Source: Lineus longissimus (lineage: Eukaryota; Nemertea; Pilidiophora; Heteronemertea; Lineidae). From it: DNA of 64,000 bases. How positions within the stretch are numbered: the stretch's first letter is position 1; the number at the start of each line of letters is the position of its first letter. The notes below the pieces were generated by a model. The model had not been told where the DNA came from. It saw nothing but the letters and a program-made list of their open reading frames with translations, and did no database searches. A program made the position numbers and the translations under genes. The stretch spans positions 2,172,501-2,236,500 of the forward strand of contig NC_088311.1 of the NCBI RefSeq assembly GCF_910592395.1, read 5' to 3'. Shown in pieces: positions 12,850-25,092 of the stretch.

Positions 12850-13572
12850 TCACAGATAGAGTTCCTTGTCAACAGGGTCTCTTTGAAGACCTTGGTGTAG
12901 TGAGGGCCCATCAAAACTGAAAGCATTGTACAAGACATCCTGGGTGCTGGACTTTCCATAGCTTGTACCTGTCAAAAGATCTGTAGCAAGTTGCTGTTTC
13001 ATTGAGCCTGAAGTTGTGTTATGACTAGGGTTGGAGGTGTGGCGCGGTGAACTTTTTCCAGAATCAACTGTTTGTCCATTGGCATTGTACGTTCTCTCCT
13101 GCTCCTGCTGATGAGAACTTTTCACGTGACCCTGCTGCATTTCCTTTGAGGATGTTTTTTTTGCCCAATAATCATTGTCTGAGTCTTTTGCCATATTGGC
13201 AACAATTCTCTCTCCCTGAATAAGGTGAAAACCTAGTTTCTCAAACATTGGCTTGTACTTCAAAATATCATCGAGAATCGCTGCCTTTTGTCGTAACTTT
13301 GCAATAGTGATGTCCCTTTCACGACACATCTCTCTCAACTGTTCAACAGTATTTTCAGATTCATTTAATTCACGCTGTAACCGGCCTACTTTCGTGTTTG
13401 TCTCCCTCTCCATCTCTGTCAATTGCATGGCAGTTTGGTCATCTTTCCTGATTAGGGCTTCAGTTTGTTCTTTTACAGTAGATTCTAGTTCATTTACACG
13501 TTCCATCAGCATTTGCAAGTGTTTGTTAGCTTCATCGATATTGACACGCGATGGATTGTTTGCTGCAAACAT
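12850..13572 (-). CDS. VMAC: VMAC-like coiled-coil protein (vimentin-type intermediate filament-associated)
   Basis: A single-exon frame of 240 aa starts at the ATG at 13572. The first 115 residues are a heptad-patterned coiled coil. From memory it aligns with human VMAC over its whole coiled coil: an EANKHL start, a VNELESTVKEQTEALI stretch, then SENTVEQLREMCRERDITIAKLR, ILDDIL and a FEKLG region match human EANAHL, AAELEARLDAAERTVHAQAE, SEATVHSLQATVHQRDELIRQL, LLQDIC and PLAGLL in the same order. The C-terminal half is Ser/Thr/Gln-rich and poorly conserved. Human VMAC was named for vimentin association; whether that function holds here is unknown. The 5' end is head-to-head with ASF1, 414 bp apart. 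Another small coiled-coil family remains possible. Confidence 0.6.
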   Translation of the reverse strand: MFAANNPSRVNIDEANKHLQMLMERVNELESTVKEQTEALIRKDDQTAMQLTEMERETNTKVGRLQRELNESENTVEQLREMCRERDITIAKLRQKAAILDDILKYKPMFEKLGFHLIQGERIVANMAKDSDNDYWAKKTSSKEMQQGHVKSSHQQEQERTYNANGQTVDSGKSSPRHTSNPSHNTTSGSMKQQLATDLLTGTSYGKSSTQDVLYNAFSFDGPSLHQGLQRDPVDKELYL

Positions 13573-13986
13573 GACTGCGCATTTATTTTCAGTTTATCTC
13601 AACTAATTTGGGTAGAATTCACTGTTTTTGAGTGCATACGTGGGAGAAAAGTCAGATAAATTGGAAGTTTGTCATCTGCAGCGGAAGTTAGTGTGCGCCG
13701 GTACGGAAGTTACTTTTGTATCCAATGAAAATCAGGATTGCATATTTCCATGAGATTCAGCCAATCACCAACCTTCTTCTGAGGCATTGGTGGAATTCCC
13801 GCCAGCCTTGCAAAACTCGTACGGAGAGGATATCTTGTCCTGATAAAAGGCTACTTCCCTCGAAATTTATACATGTATTACGAGCAAAGACAAATGTAAA
13901 CTACAATATATCAACCAAAGAACAGTTTTTGTGCTGTTGAAGAAAGATTTCTGATCTCTAATATCGATTTTTATCTCTCTCAAGTG
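13573..13986. promoter_or_regulatory. Shared head-to-head promoter region of the VMAC-like gene and ASF1
   Basis: Only 414 bp separate the two divergent start codons, so this interval must contain both 5' untranslated regions and promoters. No TATA box is obvious. It is a bidirectional promoter by position only. Confidence 0.5.
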
Positions 13987-15376
13987 ATGGCTGGGAAAGT
14001 GAACATCACAAATGTTGTTGTTTTGGACAATCCCTCTCCTTTCAAAAACCCCTTTCAGTTCGAAATAACGTTTGAATGTTCTGAAGATTTGCCCGAAGGT
14101 TAGCATAGATACATTTGACTGTTTGTAGCAGTTTTTGACATCTTTCTAAGTTCGAGTTGGTCACAAGAGCCAAATCAAACCTAAACAAGCCTCTCGGCGT
14201 GCGGTTCACAATGATTGTTTTCACAGTCAGCCATGCCATGGCATGTTGTTGGATGGCAGAACAATGGTTTGTCATGCCTGACTTAACTGAATCAGATGCT
14301 GCCATGATCATTTGGACTTGCTTTCTTTTGAGTGTCCAACAGGGCTAGTCTAGTCAATTAAATCAAACCTAAATATTGAAACAAGCCTATCAGTGATTGG
14401 GTTCACAGTTACAATACAATTAACATAAGACGCATAACTAACAGTTAGAATTTTACAATGTCAATAGTCACATGATTCTGACCTCAAACATTATTGTTCT
14501 CTTTTCAGATCTTGAGTGGAAAATCGTTTATGTTGGTTCAGCCGAGAGTGAAGATTTTGATCAAGTCCTAGATAGTGTTCTTGTTGGACCTGTACCTGGT
14601 GGAAAGCACATGTTTGTGTTTCAAGTGAGTTAATTTCATTTTTACAATGAGTCAATTGTCAACTTGTGCTGTGACCTGTTGTGAAGAACAATTTGGAAAA
14701 GGTACTTTTCCAAGAATAATAAATCACATTCACTACACTTAGAATGCCAGCTCTGATGTATGTTAATTGGTTATTGTTCATATTTGCAGGCTGAACCACC
14801 AGATCCATCAAAGATTCCATTGGAAGATGCTGTTGGTGTAACAGTTGTTTTGTTGACATGTTCATTTAGAGGAAAAGAGTTCATACGGGTTGGTTATTAT
14901 GTCAATAATGAATACGCTGATCCTGAACTGAAAGAAACTCCACCATCTTCTCCGGACTTTGAAAAGGTAATATTTGTGGACATACCTTTGACCGAGATGT
15001 TTTCTCCTCCTGTTGTGATTTTGCATCAAAGTAGAGAGTGAAATACTTCTTTTTTGTCAACATATGTACTATAATTTTCAAACTAGCCAATATGCAAGTC
15101 TAGACCTGTTTTAATGTATATTTCTCTCTTCAGCTACAACGGAATATCCTTGCGACATGCCCAAGAGTTACAAGGTTTAAAATTGACTGGGACGACAATA
15201 ACCCAAATGGGGAAAACATACCACCTTCTACAATGAATACGGATTCTAACCAGCTCTTCGGCCAGTATTCTGATAAGGATGCCATGCATATGTGCTCAAT
15301 ACAAAAAAATAATGTTGACATTATGGCGGCTGCCATGGACACAAATAGTGTAAGCATGGAAGTAGATGTGCGTTGA
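13987..15376 (+). CDS. ASF1: ASF1 histone H3-H4 chaperone
   Basis: Four exons (13987-14098, 14509-14624, 14790-14966, 15134-15376) give 215 aa (human ASF1A/B about 202-204). ASF1 binds the H3-H4 dimer and hands histones to CAF-1 or HIRA during nuclear chromatin assembly. The conserved core runs from the N-terminus MAGKVNITNVVVLDNPSPF to about residue 155. It includes the DLEWKIVYVGSAESE region, the HMFVFQAEPPDP segment, the VGVTVVLLTCSFRGKEFIRVGYYVNNEY histone-contact strands, and LQRNILATCPRVTRF. The C-terminal tail (about 60 aa) is acidic and divergent, as in the family. One copy is seen, as expected for an invertebrate before the ASF1A/B split. Confidence 0.96.
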
Positions 15377-16758
15377 ACACTTGGATAGCTGACTTCTGAA
15401 CTTTACCTGTTACTTGTTTCACAACCATCACTTTAGGGAGTGCCTGACACCCTTATTTTCAAGTATGTACAAAAGTTGTAAGATGTGTTTGGGAAGTAAA
15501 TATTGTCATTGTAAGCCAAACCAATGAAGTCTCACATGTCAATTTAGATCATGGCTTGGTAAACTACTGAGACTTTTGTATATGTACATGTTGTATCTTA
15601 TTGTATGTTTCTTTCGGTCTGATAAGAGTTTTGTGTAAAATTAGTTGGGACTTTTGTCAAAGCTCCATGAATTTTACAATAAATATATGTTAATTCAGTG
15701 TACACTACCTGTCGTGAACGCATTGTATACAGAGATAAGAGCAGCAAATACTCCTACTGGTTTTTGCCGGTGGGGAATTGGGCACACATACCCCTCTTGC
15801 ATGCTTGGTTGGAAGGAGAGGGTATATTCCCCCTCTGTTCTGTGTGCCTACAAAATTTTGTTCAACTATCTTAATAGGAATTTTCATGATTAAAGGTGGA
15901 TAATGTTGGGGCCTTTAGCTGGGAGATTATTTCTACTTGCCCACATCGCAACTTCTTTCCTGAAGTAACTTGTCCATCTGATCATTTGGTTGTCCTGTGC
16001 AATTGGAAAAATTGAACCCTGGTTGGTTGAGGCACTTCGATTGGCACAGGAACTCGCATTTCAGTACCTTAAAACCTCTAAAATAATGAATGGGATTTAA
16101 CAATAACAAGGTGGTCTTAACGTCATCTTTCTTCTGTACTGGTAATGTAATGTCTTTGTATCTTTTTCAAGCCACACATGTTTTTGATAAATGTGTATTT
16201 GTAATAAAGGTCATTAATTAATATTATTATGAAAATCGTCTTACTATTATTTTCTTCGAAAATCAGTCAGTTACCACTTACCTAATGAGGGCAACGGCTG
16301 GGGGAGGGGGGTTGTGTGCTGAACTTGAACCGTACAAACCAACGGCAATCCCCGATTTCCTTGTGATGGGTCTCCTAGGATTTCTCCCAAGCCTGATGCT
16401 TTGAGAGAGTCATGTGACTCTGGATACATGTGCTGTCATCAGCAGGCGTGTGAGCTAACCAGGAACGATAATGTGGCCATATCAGACCACACACTCTAGT
16501 GAAACATTTCATGTGTTGGAACCAGCCTAAAGGATGTAGCCTGTGATGCAGAGAATGCCAGATTTTGCAAAGGGATTTTTAGTGAGACAATTTAGGCATA
16601 GGCCTAGACCTGATGAGTGATGTTGCACAATATTCCTATAGGTGATTCAATGATAGCGGCTGTAAAAGAAACCGAGATACCAACATTGCAACCCACCGGA
16701 ACATACAATTTTACAAGTAAAAAAGGGAAAAAATATGCATGGAAAAAAAGTAAAAGTG
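15377..16758. other. ASF1 3' region and intergenic sequence
   Basis: This is the 3' untranslated region of ASF1 with two AATAAA signals, then sequence with no recognisable gene up to the tRNA. Nothing further is seen. Confidence 0.5.
15678..15683 (+). terminator. Candidate polyadenylation signal for ASF1
   Basis: AATAAA about 300 nt downstream of the ASF1 stop. Another AATAAA lies at 16203-16208, so alternative ends are possible. Confidence 0.45.
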
Positions 16759-16830
16759 AGGGGGCACCCGGATTTGAACCGGGGACCTCTCGATCTGCAG
16801 TCGAATGCTCTACCACTGAGCTATACCCCC
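16759..16830 (-). tRNA. trnC-GCA: tRNA-Cys (GCA)
   Basis: A 72-nt cloverleaf reads on the minus strand. The acceptor stem GGGGGTA pairs with TGCCCCC (one G-T). The D arm contains the A box TAGCTCAGTGGTAGAGC. The anticodon loop CTGCAGA carries GCA. The T arm contains the B box GGTTCAAATCC. The discriminator base is U, the identity element for tRNA-Cys. It closely resembles the nuclear tRNA-Cys of animals. The CCA end is not encoded. Confidence 0.95.
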
Positions 16831-17714
16831 TTTCCTGAAATGAGGAAGTGATTTCTTATTATTGATAGATTTTATATAATCTCACACCTTGTTTCAGCGA
16901 TTACGCTTGACAAAGTAGAATTTTGACAATGCTTCACCAGTGTTAAAAATGCGTAGACTGGGTTTTTACTCGCTAAGACTCCATAAGTGCTGGTGACCAG
17001 TATCTAAGCAGGTGCCCGTCGTAGCAACATATCAACAACATCCGGGTATTTTCAACATGGTCGCCTCTCACTTTGTAACAAAAATTTCGAAGTAAAAAAC
17101 AGTTCAAAATATTGTTTCGAATTAGTTATTCAAGGTATATTACTTATCATGTGTGATTTCGGGATTGGTTTCGTTATCGAGAATAGTTTAATCCACCAAA
17201 AATTTAAAGAAAGCTGCCTTGTCAGGCATAACAATAAATATCTCTCCTCTCAGTCTCACTGTCACTGAGACTGAGAGACTGAGTGACTCACTGACTAGTG
17301 ACTGAGTGAGTGACCGAGTCTGATCTGAGACTGAGGTCTGCTAATCTTTCTACTGTCATAGCTGTTGGTGTTTGCCACATGCACACTGGCACTCTGCTCT
17401 GTCGCACTGCATATGCCCCTGTGCATGTGTACCAGTGTGTACAGCGTCACACTTAGTCACAGTCACACTCACAGTTCACTGAACACCGCTGCTTGAACAA
17501 AAGTCAGTGTACCTAGTAAATCTTGGCTTATCAGTTTACATTTTATCATGTAGTGCAGGCACTGAATGAGAGCGTTTGTAATATATTGATATGGAGGTTT
17601 AAATGTAGTGCCCTGTATTACTTATCTTACGCCAATGGCGTTTACAATACATTGTCATTGATATTGTTGGAGTAAATCAATATTTGTTCATTTACTCCTT
17701 GCAGATAAATCAGA
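16831..17714. other. Upstream region of DNAI3 with a perfect hairpin
   Basis: This is probable promoter and 5' untranslated sequence of DNAI3. It contains a CT/GA-rich palindrome cluster (17247-17277 and the adjoining ACTGAGTG-type repeats to about 17335) and CA/GT-rich sequence at 17370-17480. An acceptor AG just before 17704 suggests a separate upstream non-coding exon. Confidence 0.45.
17247..17277. repeat. 12-bp perfect inverted repeat, 7-nt loop
   Basis: CTCTCAGTCTCA at 17247-17258 pairs exactly with TGAGACTGAGAG at 17266-17277. Further imperfect copies of the CTGAG/ACTGAGTG theme continue to about 17335. It lies about 440 bp upstream of the DNAI3 start codon. Confidence 0.85.
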
Positions 17715-20700
17715 ATGTCTGACAGTGAAGCCAAGGATCCTCCAACCCAGGAGGGAGACACAGAAAAGGAGAAGGAAGAGACAGAAAAGGAGAAGGAAGC
17801 AGGCAAAGAAGATGAAAAAGAACAGGTAGGGCCTATGTGCAATTGGACGGAAATTGGCAGAAGGGCATGAAGGGCCGGACCATCACGCTATTGCTTTGAA
17901 CACTACAAATTGAAAAAATTCTAGTGTGAATGCTCCTACCCTAGGCTCCTTCTTGTTTCAGAAGTTACTGTAGTGATGTCCCACTCCCAGTCCCACATCC
18001 ACATTCATTATTCAAAAGATGCAACACACTTTGATATTTTTCTATTTCCTACCAATTGAAATTTCAGGATACCTCTGGCACCAAGTCACCTGATAAGCTG
18101 TCCATTCCTGGGTCCAAGCCGGCAAGTGCAAAGCAAAGCCGCACAGGAAGTGCAGTGTCTAAAAAATCGGCAGGATCTGCAGCTAGTGTTAAAAGCAGTG
18201 CAAGTAAAGCATCCAAACCTGCATCTCGAGGTAGTCGCACTGGGTCTCCAAAGGGAAGTGTCAGGGGAAGCAATACACATACACCCAAGAGTAGCAGGGC
18301 TACAACACCTAAGGGTAGTATTAAGAGTGGTGGGAAAAGATGTAAGTGTCAAGCAAATATTTTAAAAAATAAACTGATATTATTTGAAACAATATTGCTC
18401 TGCTGTCAGAGAGAAGTTTTGAGATCTTCTGTTTCATTTCATAACATACAAGTAACTTGAGGGGTGTAAACTTTTTAAACTTTACATTGTTGAAAGACCA
18501 ACATAAGTTTCTTTCATCTTTTGCATATCAATTATACGAATAGAATTCCCATTAATAGGTTGATAATTATTCATTTTTTGGTGCATGATTTTTATATGCT
18601 TTGGACATGTTTCAGCTGCTGGGAAAAGAGCATCCGCAGAAACGAAGCCTGAAACGCCTGCCCCTGAAATGCCAATGGTTGATGGCGACCCATTGGGCGG
18701 AGATAGTAAGTATTGCATTACATGATATCAGTTGTTGCATCATGGAAACTTAGTTTGGATACCATACTTAACCATTAACAATCTTCTTCTTTGTCTTTAC
18801 CAGTCAATGGTCAACGATACCAGTCGGCTCAGACATGTCACAGTGATCAGGAAAATTTTCACTTGAATGTGTCTTCCTTCATTTCAGGTCTTCCAGATGG
18901 TGTTGTTCCTCTTTTCCTGTCAAGCAAAACTCAGGAGCTCTTCTCTTGTAAGACAGATGAGAATGTGACTGCCGAGATGCCCTTCAAAATCATTGCCAAG
19001 GAAGAAATCGTCACTGATATGAAGATGAGAGCAGCCGTGTCTGATTTTGCTCCCATGAAACAGATGATCTTGGTGAGTGGCACTCGTATAGTGAAGTGAT
19101 TTGGTGACAAAAATGAAGAGATGCACCAGAATGAAATGATTCTTTGCTATTGCTAGAACCTTCAAGGGTGCTATGAACTGATCTAACGACCTGTCTGGTT
19201 GCATTTTGGGCAATGGATTTTAGCAGTTTTGAGTATGTATAATCACCATTGCTTGTTCCAAATGAAGACCTCATTCTTTTTTATTTCTAGGAATACCCTG
19301 GGGATGAAATTCTGATTGTGTATGATGCAGACTTCAAATGGGGCCAAAATTTCTGCATTGCCACTAACGAGGAAGCAAAAGAAAAGTTGATGAATGTGAG
19401 TATTGCTTGAGTATATCTTTATTGAGATACTGCAAATATGGTAAATATAACAACCTAAATGATCTTTGCTTATAATTTGGCTATATTCCATAGTCCTTCA
19501 GTGAAATCCTTATTGGTCTCTCATAAGGACCTATTCTGTACAGGTATCTGGTACCTGTATCAAAAACAGATAAGACTAGCTTGATTATGCATTTCTGATA
19601 GTTTTTATCACTGTCTTTCATCAATCTTCAGCCTGAAAGACCTGAAGGGGAAGTAGGTGAAGATGGCGTGTTGAGAGAGCCAGAGGAAGAGGTCATCTAC
19701 AAATACATCCCACCAGAATCCAAGCCGTGGATCTCACTTGGAAGTGAAGTGGAAGTCCAAGAGGAGTTGGTTGTAGAGAAACGGAAACAGGTAATTTCGG
19801 ACTCCTGTGTAAAGTCCTTATAATCTTACTTTCTGATCTGGCCACCTTGAGAGTCTGGACGCTTCGACTAAAATGAACATTAAGATGGTTGAGGAAAAAG
19901 CTGATCGGGTACATAATTTCCATTTCTACTTGCAGGTCAAGGTGACAGTAAAACGTGTTAGAAAAGAGTTTGGAACACCCATTGAATTCACTGACAGAAA
20001 TGTTGGTGATGCCAAAGATGCTTACATAGAATGCACATCTTATGAAGACAAAACCTTTGACCTCAATAAGATCGAACTGGACAAGGGCACACAAGCAATA
20101 CCGGAGTTCGAGGACACAAGTTGTCAGACAGACTGGCGGTATCCTCGGAATGCAAGCACCCAGTACTACCCCAGGGAGTTCAATGAAGCCGAAAAGGAAG
20201 AACACATCAACTCCAATACGCTCAGAGACTTTGTGGAGAATGCTGTGCCAAGGTCAGACCAGACTTTCATGCCAATAAGGGCAATTGCCAGTGCAGCAGT
20301 GCATATTTCAATGTATTTTATTGTGACCCCAAATTGCTTCTTTCTTCAGTGTTTTTTTGGTAAGAACTTTGGTTAGACCTTCTCATGAGACGTAAAATAT
20401 GTAGACACTTGCCCTTTATGTGCTTGGCCTTTTGTTTTCTGCAGGTTCCAGCTTTCCTTACAACAGAATGAGATTATGGATGTGTTCTTCAATGACTGGG
20501 TCAATTTAGCTGATGAGGATTCTACATTCGGGAGCAAGGCTGATAATCACCTCAAGGTTCGTTTCAGCTCTTAATTCAAAGAATAACAAGCTATGTGGGG
20601 TATGAGGCTAGAGGACAAGAATAGCAAGCTGCTAGCCTACTGTTGAAGTCAAGAGTCAATGGGCCCAAAATACATGTTGAAGTAGTGATCTCATTCCTGC

Positions 20701-23700
20701 CATCTAATAGTGAACACAGGAGGAGTTCTGCTGATTGATCTTGTGTCTTGTTGTTTCTTTACGGGGTGATTTGGTGTTTTCGTTCCCTTCAGAGTCTCAA
20801 GTTTTTCAGATGAAATTTATCTTGTTTCTTGAAGATAATGTCTGTTGATTATTGCAGTGAACATTCACATTGATCTGCAAGTCCTATTTTTTGTTTCTAG
20901 GAATACCAGTCCTTCACTGATCTCCAGTTTAGCAAAGAAAAGACAATCACTTGCATTGACTGGCATCCAACGATCAAAGGTGTACTGGCTGTGTCTGTGT
21001 CTGAGAGGATCGCATTCGATGACAGGGTAGATCAGTCGGCCAGAATCATCATGACACCTTCCTTGATCCTGATATGGAGTTTTGCTGACCCAATACATCC
21101 ACAGGTAAGCATGGTGCTTTTGCATCGGAATAACATTAGACTGGTAAAACATGATGTGCATCTGAATATGAGCCAAGAACCAGATATTGTTCCAACTTCC
21201 CTAATCCCTGTTGTCTCGGTTGTGTCACCAGTACCTAGCATATTGAATAGATACTTTCCATTTGCAGCTTTTATTAGAAGCACCAGATGATATCTACAGT
21301 TTCCAATTCTGCCCAACGGACCCAAACATCATTGCAGGTGGTTGTATGAATGGTCAGGTTGTGATGTGGGACATTGCAGCCCATGTTGACAGACTCAAAC
21401 AGCCAAGGTCGAGTGCTAAAAAGAAGAATGCAATGAACACATTGGTGAGTGTGTCTTTATCTGGAGAGTGTCTTGCATATCACTATCATGTTATCAGTGG
21501 TGACTATACATTGACAAGCATAGCGAAGAGTTCAGTTTTGCATTACAGATCTAGTCAACATACCATACTTAGAATCTCACAACTAATACCTGAACTCTAA
21601 TTGTGAAATAGCTGAGGTTCTCCTAGTCCTTAACTGTATTGTGGGTATAGATTACTGGTAGAATAAGGAACAAATGAAGATAAACCTTCAGCAATCGAAA
21701 GCAATGAACCAGAATATTGAATATGATAAAGCATTTTGTTATCTCATGTCAGTCGACAAGCAAATCTGTATTGTTGTCCTGTGAACTGACACACCATCTT
21801 TCTACTGCAGCAAGGCTTTGAGGATGAGAGCGCACTGGAAACACCCATAGTGCGATATGCAGCTGTCTCAAGTATTGAACACAGCCATAAGGGAGCAGTC
21901 ACTGATATATTGTGGGTTCCAGATCATCTCGAGGTAAGGAAAATGCTTTCTTCTTCAAGAGCTTATTGTTCACAAAAAGCCACACATAATTGAGCTGTAT
22001 TTTACTCTTAGTCTTTCACATCTTAACAGAAGGTCATGAAAATGTTTCCGGAACCCCAGCTTCATCCACCCTTTTATCATTGCAGCTTACTCGAATGGGT
22101 GTGCCCATTGAGAATAGACTACAGCAGTGTATTCAGGTCATGTCATGTGCAGTCGACCAGTAAGTATATTGAATAACAGACCATTTTTGTTCTGCTCGAT
22201 AGAGGGAGACATGATTGGAGTCCAGTTCAAGCCCTGCTGTTTTATGTCATATAATCACAGGAGTATTTGCCCACTTTGTTATCCAAACGTGAACACTACC
22301 AAGCTGATGCAATGAATATGTCATGTACCAGAAACAAAAGCAATGGAATGGTTTCTTTTAGTCAAAAAGATAACTTTCACCACAGCTGTTCACTGAATTC
22401 TCCATCTTAACTCTTCTTTTCAGTCACGTTTTAGTGTGGGATATCAGGGCACCAAAGACACAAGCTCCAGTTCCAGACAATAAATTGAAGACGCCCATGG
22501 GTGTGCCAACAACGTTTCGACATCTGGATCTTACATGGAAACCAATGTTGAAAGTAAGTATTCATACTGGGGCTTACAGAAGCATGTGTCAAATATAATA
22601 TTAGCATTCATAGTGCCAAATATCTATATCAAATATCTCGAATGAGTTGTTTGGTCTTTGAATCTTAGTTAGAAGCCTACATGTTGTAGAGACTCAATTA
22701 TGTTTCAAAGATTTGATACTTTTTGACTAAACACTTTTGTTAATGTTTTCTTCTAGGTTCAGCTTAATAAGTCTGAGCCAGGAGGAGATCACAGTCCAAC
22801 AAAGTTTAGCATATCTGAGAGACAAGGTGATAGAAGTGTCTGTAAGTACTCACTGACTTGTATGTGTGTTGATCTCTCTGCTTCTGTGTGTCTCCTAGTG
22901 CTTTGCATAATTAATAAATCAAGGAGCAATGTCAGCTTAAGGCTTCAACTGGTGAAAACAAGGTATGAGGCTCGATTAGAAACCATGTCCTTGATTGTTG
23001 GCCTGATGCGTACACCACTACACTCTCCTTTGTCTTTAAAAAGGAATACTGTTTTGTTGTGCTGAGAAAATGAGGAGCTATCTTGGTCGACCATCATTGT
23101 CAGTCGACTACACAGCAGCAGTGGCCACAAGCTTCTTCTAGCAAGGCCCTCAATTTCGCATGGTTCCATATTGGTACAGAGTGTAGTTTTGCTAGATCTA
23201 TAAACAATTCTACTCTTTTCACATTTTCAGTATCTACTGGCACAACGGAAACAAAAAAAGATGAGACAAGTACAATGCAGGGTGGATACTCCTTTGGTGG
23301 GAGATCTGGTTCTGCCAAAGAGAAGAGGACCTTGCAGGGAGTCAAGACAAGTTTCTACTGTGGCACAGAGGATGGAGAAATAGTCTATGTTGATTGGATG
23401 CCACAGAAAGATCAGGACACAGGAAAAATACAGAGTATGCATGCTTCCAGTCGTACATTCTATTCTTTTGTGTTTTTATGAAATTTATTGTTTAGTTGAA
23501 AGTTCTAAAATGGGAGCTAACTTTAGCCATAGATATAATTTCATTAGATGCAAGGCAACTATTATTGCATCATATCAGATACATACACAAATACCCAGCC
23601 AATTTCAGGGAAACACACAAGAAAAATAGTGAAACTGTCTCTGTAAGAACAGTAGATTTTATGTATACAACTTCTATTTCCAGCCCCAAAACCAGAATTT

Positions 23701-25092
23701 TACAATACGCTTCATGATGGTCCAGTGATAGCACTTCAGAGATCTCCATTCTTCAAAGACATCATTCTTTGTGTCGGTGGATGGACTTTCTCGATTTGGA
23801 AAGAAGGAGTGAATGTAAGTTGATAATAGATGTTATTCCTCTGTGAGCACCACCTTATGGGTCGAAGCTAACTCGCTTTTCAGATTCGGGGGAACTCGAC
23901 AATTTTGCAGTGGTGGCAACAATTTTCAACCACAGATCATCCATCTTTTTGGTCTTGATGTGTTGTTGTTGTGATTGAAAAAGAAGATAAATTACGTAAC
24001 TGCATGAAAACAGGAGATTTTTGCTGAAATATTGATAGTAATACTTTTAGTTGGCATTCTTGGTTTGAACAATTTTTTAAAGAATTGTCTCATTGTTTTC
24101 AGAGTGGACCCATCTTGAGTTCTTGTGCTGCCAACAAAAGGCTCAGCGGGGGCTACTGGTCGCCGTCTCGTCCTGCTGTGTTCTTCATTGCCAGGGTCGA
24201 TGGTAGTATTGATATGTGGGATCTCCTGGACCGGACACACGAGGCCTCACTCAACCAGAGCGTCACCTCGTCACCTATCACTTGTATCTTCCCATATGCT
24301 GTCAACACAAAGCAACATCTTCTAGCAGTGGGTGATGATTCTGGGACACTTCATGTTCTTGAGATACCATGGAGTTTGAGACAACCAACAACAAATGAGG
24401 TATGTAGCTTCTATCGTGGTAGCCGTGTCCGCCTCAAGAACAAGAGATTGAAGGTCTGAGAGGGCTTCGTAGCTGGTTTTGATACGGTTGGTCTGCTGGC
24501 CGCTGGGGGGGGTTTCATGTTAAAAAAATTTGCTGGATCTTTTGCAGTGTTTTAACTTTACATTCATAAATCTGCATATTCTTTGAAGCATCAACTTGTG
24601 ACGAACTACTTTGAACGTGAGGTAAAGAGGCGAGCGTTTGTGGTTGCCCGCTGGGACTTCAGAGAGATGGAAAAACGAGAGATAGAAGCAGAAATCAAGA
24701 GAAAGGCCGGTGTAAGTAATCATTTATTTGAGACAATATTCTGATTGTGACCGACATAAGTTTAGTAGAATCAAGTCCATGAGGCATTGTATAGATTTAA
24801 ATTTTACTGATACATGTTGATCATTATCATGTGTATCACTATTCAAGGTAAATTTCCTACTTGTAATCTCCAATATATCACAAACCAAGCTGATGTACCT
24901 TTTTGAATCCACTTTATATAGATCTGTCTTTTCTCTTTTGTTGTACAGATTGCACCGAATGTTGTACTCACGGAAGAGGAAATAGAATACAGAATGAAGC
25001 AGGAGTATTTGGCATTTGTTGAAGAGGAGAATGCTTTCCTTCGAGAGCTCGGATTGAAGGTAGAAGAGGAGGAACCTCTTCCAGAAACATAA
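17715..25092 (+). CDS. DNAI3: DNAI3 / WDR63, axonemal dynein intermediate chain 3
   Basis: Nineteen exons: 17715-17825, 18068-18341, 18616-18705, 18888-19072, 19291-19395, 19632-19790, 19936-20252, 20445-20556, 20901-21104, 21268-21444, 21811-21933, 22086-22159, 22424-22553, 22757-22841, 23231-23434, 23684-23814, 24103-24399, 24589-24711, 24949-25092. They total 1,014 aa (human about 891). DNAI3 is the counterpart of Chlamydomonas IC140, an intermediate chain of the inner-arm dynein I1/f of motile cilia. The body matches human closely: VPLFLSSKTQELFSC, RAAVSDFAP, KDAYIECTSY, TQYYPREF, LQQNEIMDVFFNDW, KEYQSFTDLQF, ITCIDWHPT, PDDIYSFQFCPTDPNIIAGG. WD repeats fill the C-terminal half and end in a coiled coil (EREVKRRAF onward). 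The extra length is a 120-residue N-terminal extension, acidic then Ser/Lys-rich (exons 1-3). Coding exons are all GT-AG. It is convergent with PGM1. Confidence 0.94.

Noticed and set aside
18804-18887. An extra DNAI3 exon starting at the AG at 18803-18804
   Set aside because: The acceptor at 18887 joins the previous exon in frame to SLPDGVVPLFL, which matches human; the longer form would add unconserved sequence.
19693-20205. 170-residue minus-strand frame
   Set aside because: It lies antisense to DNAI3 exons 6-7 and has no family pattern of its own.
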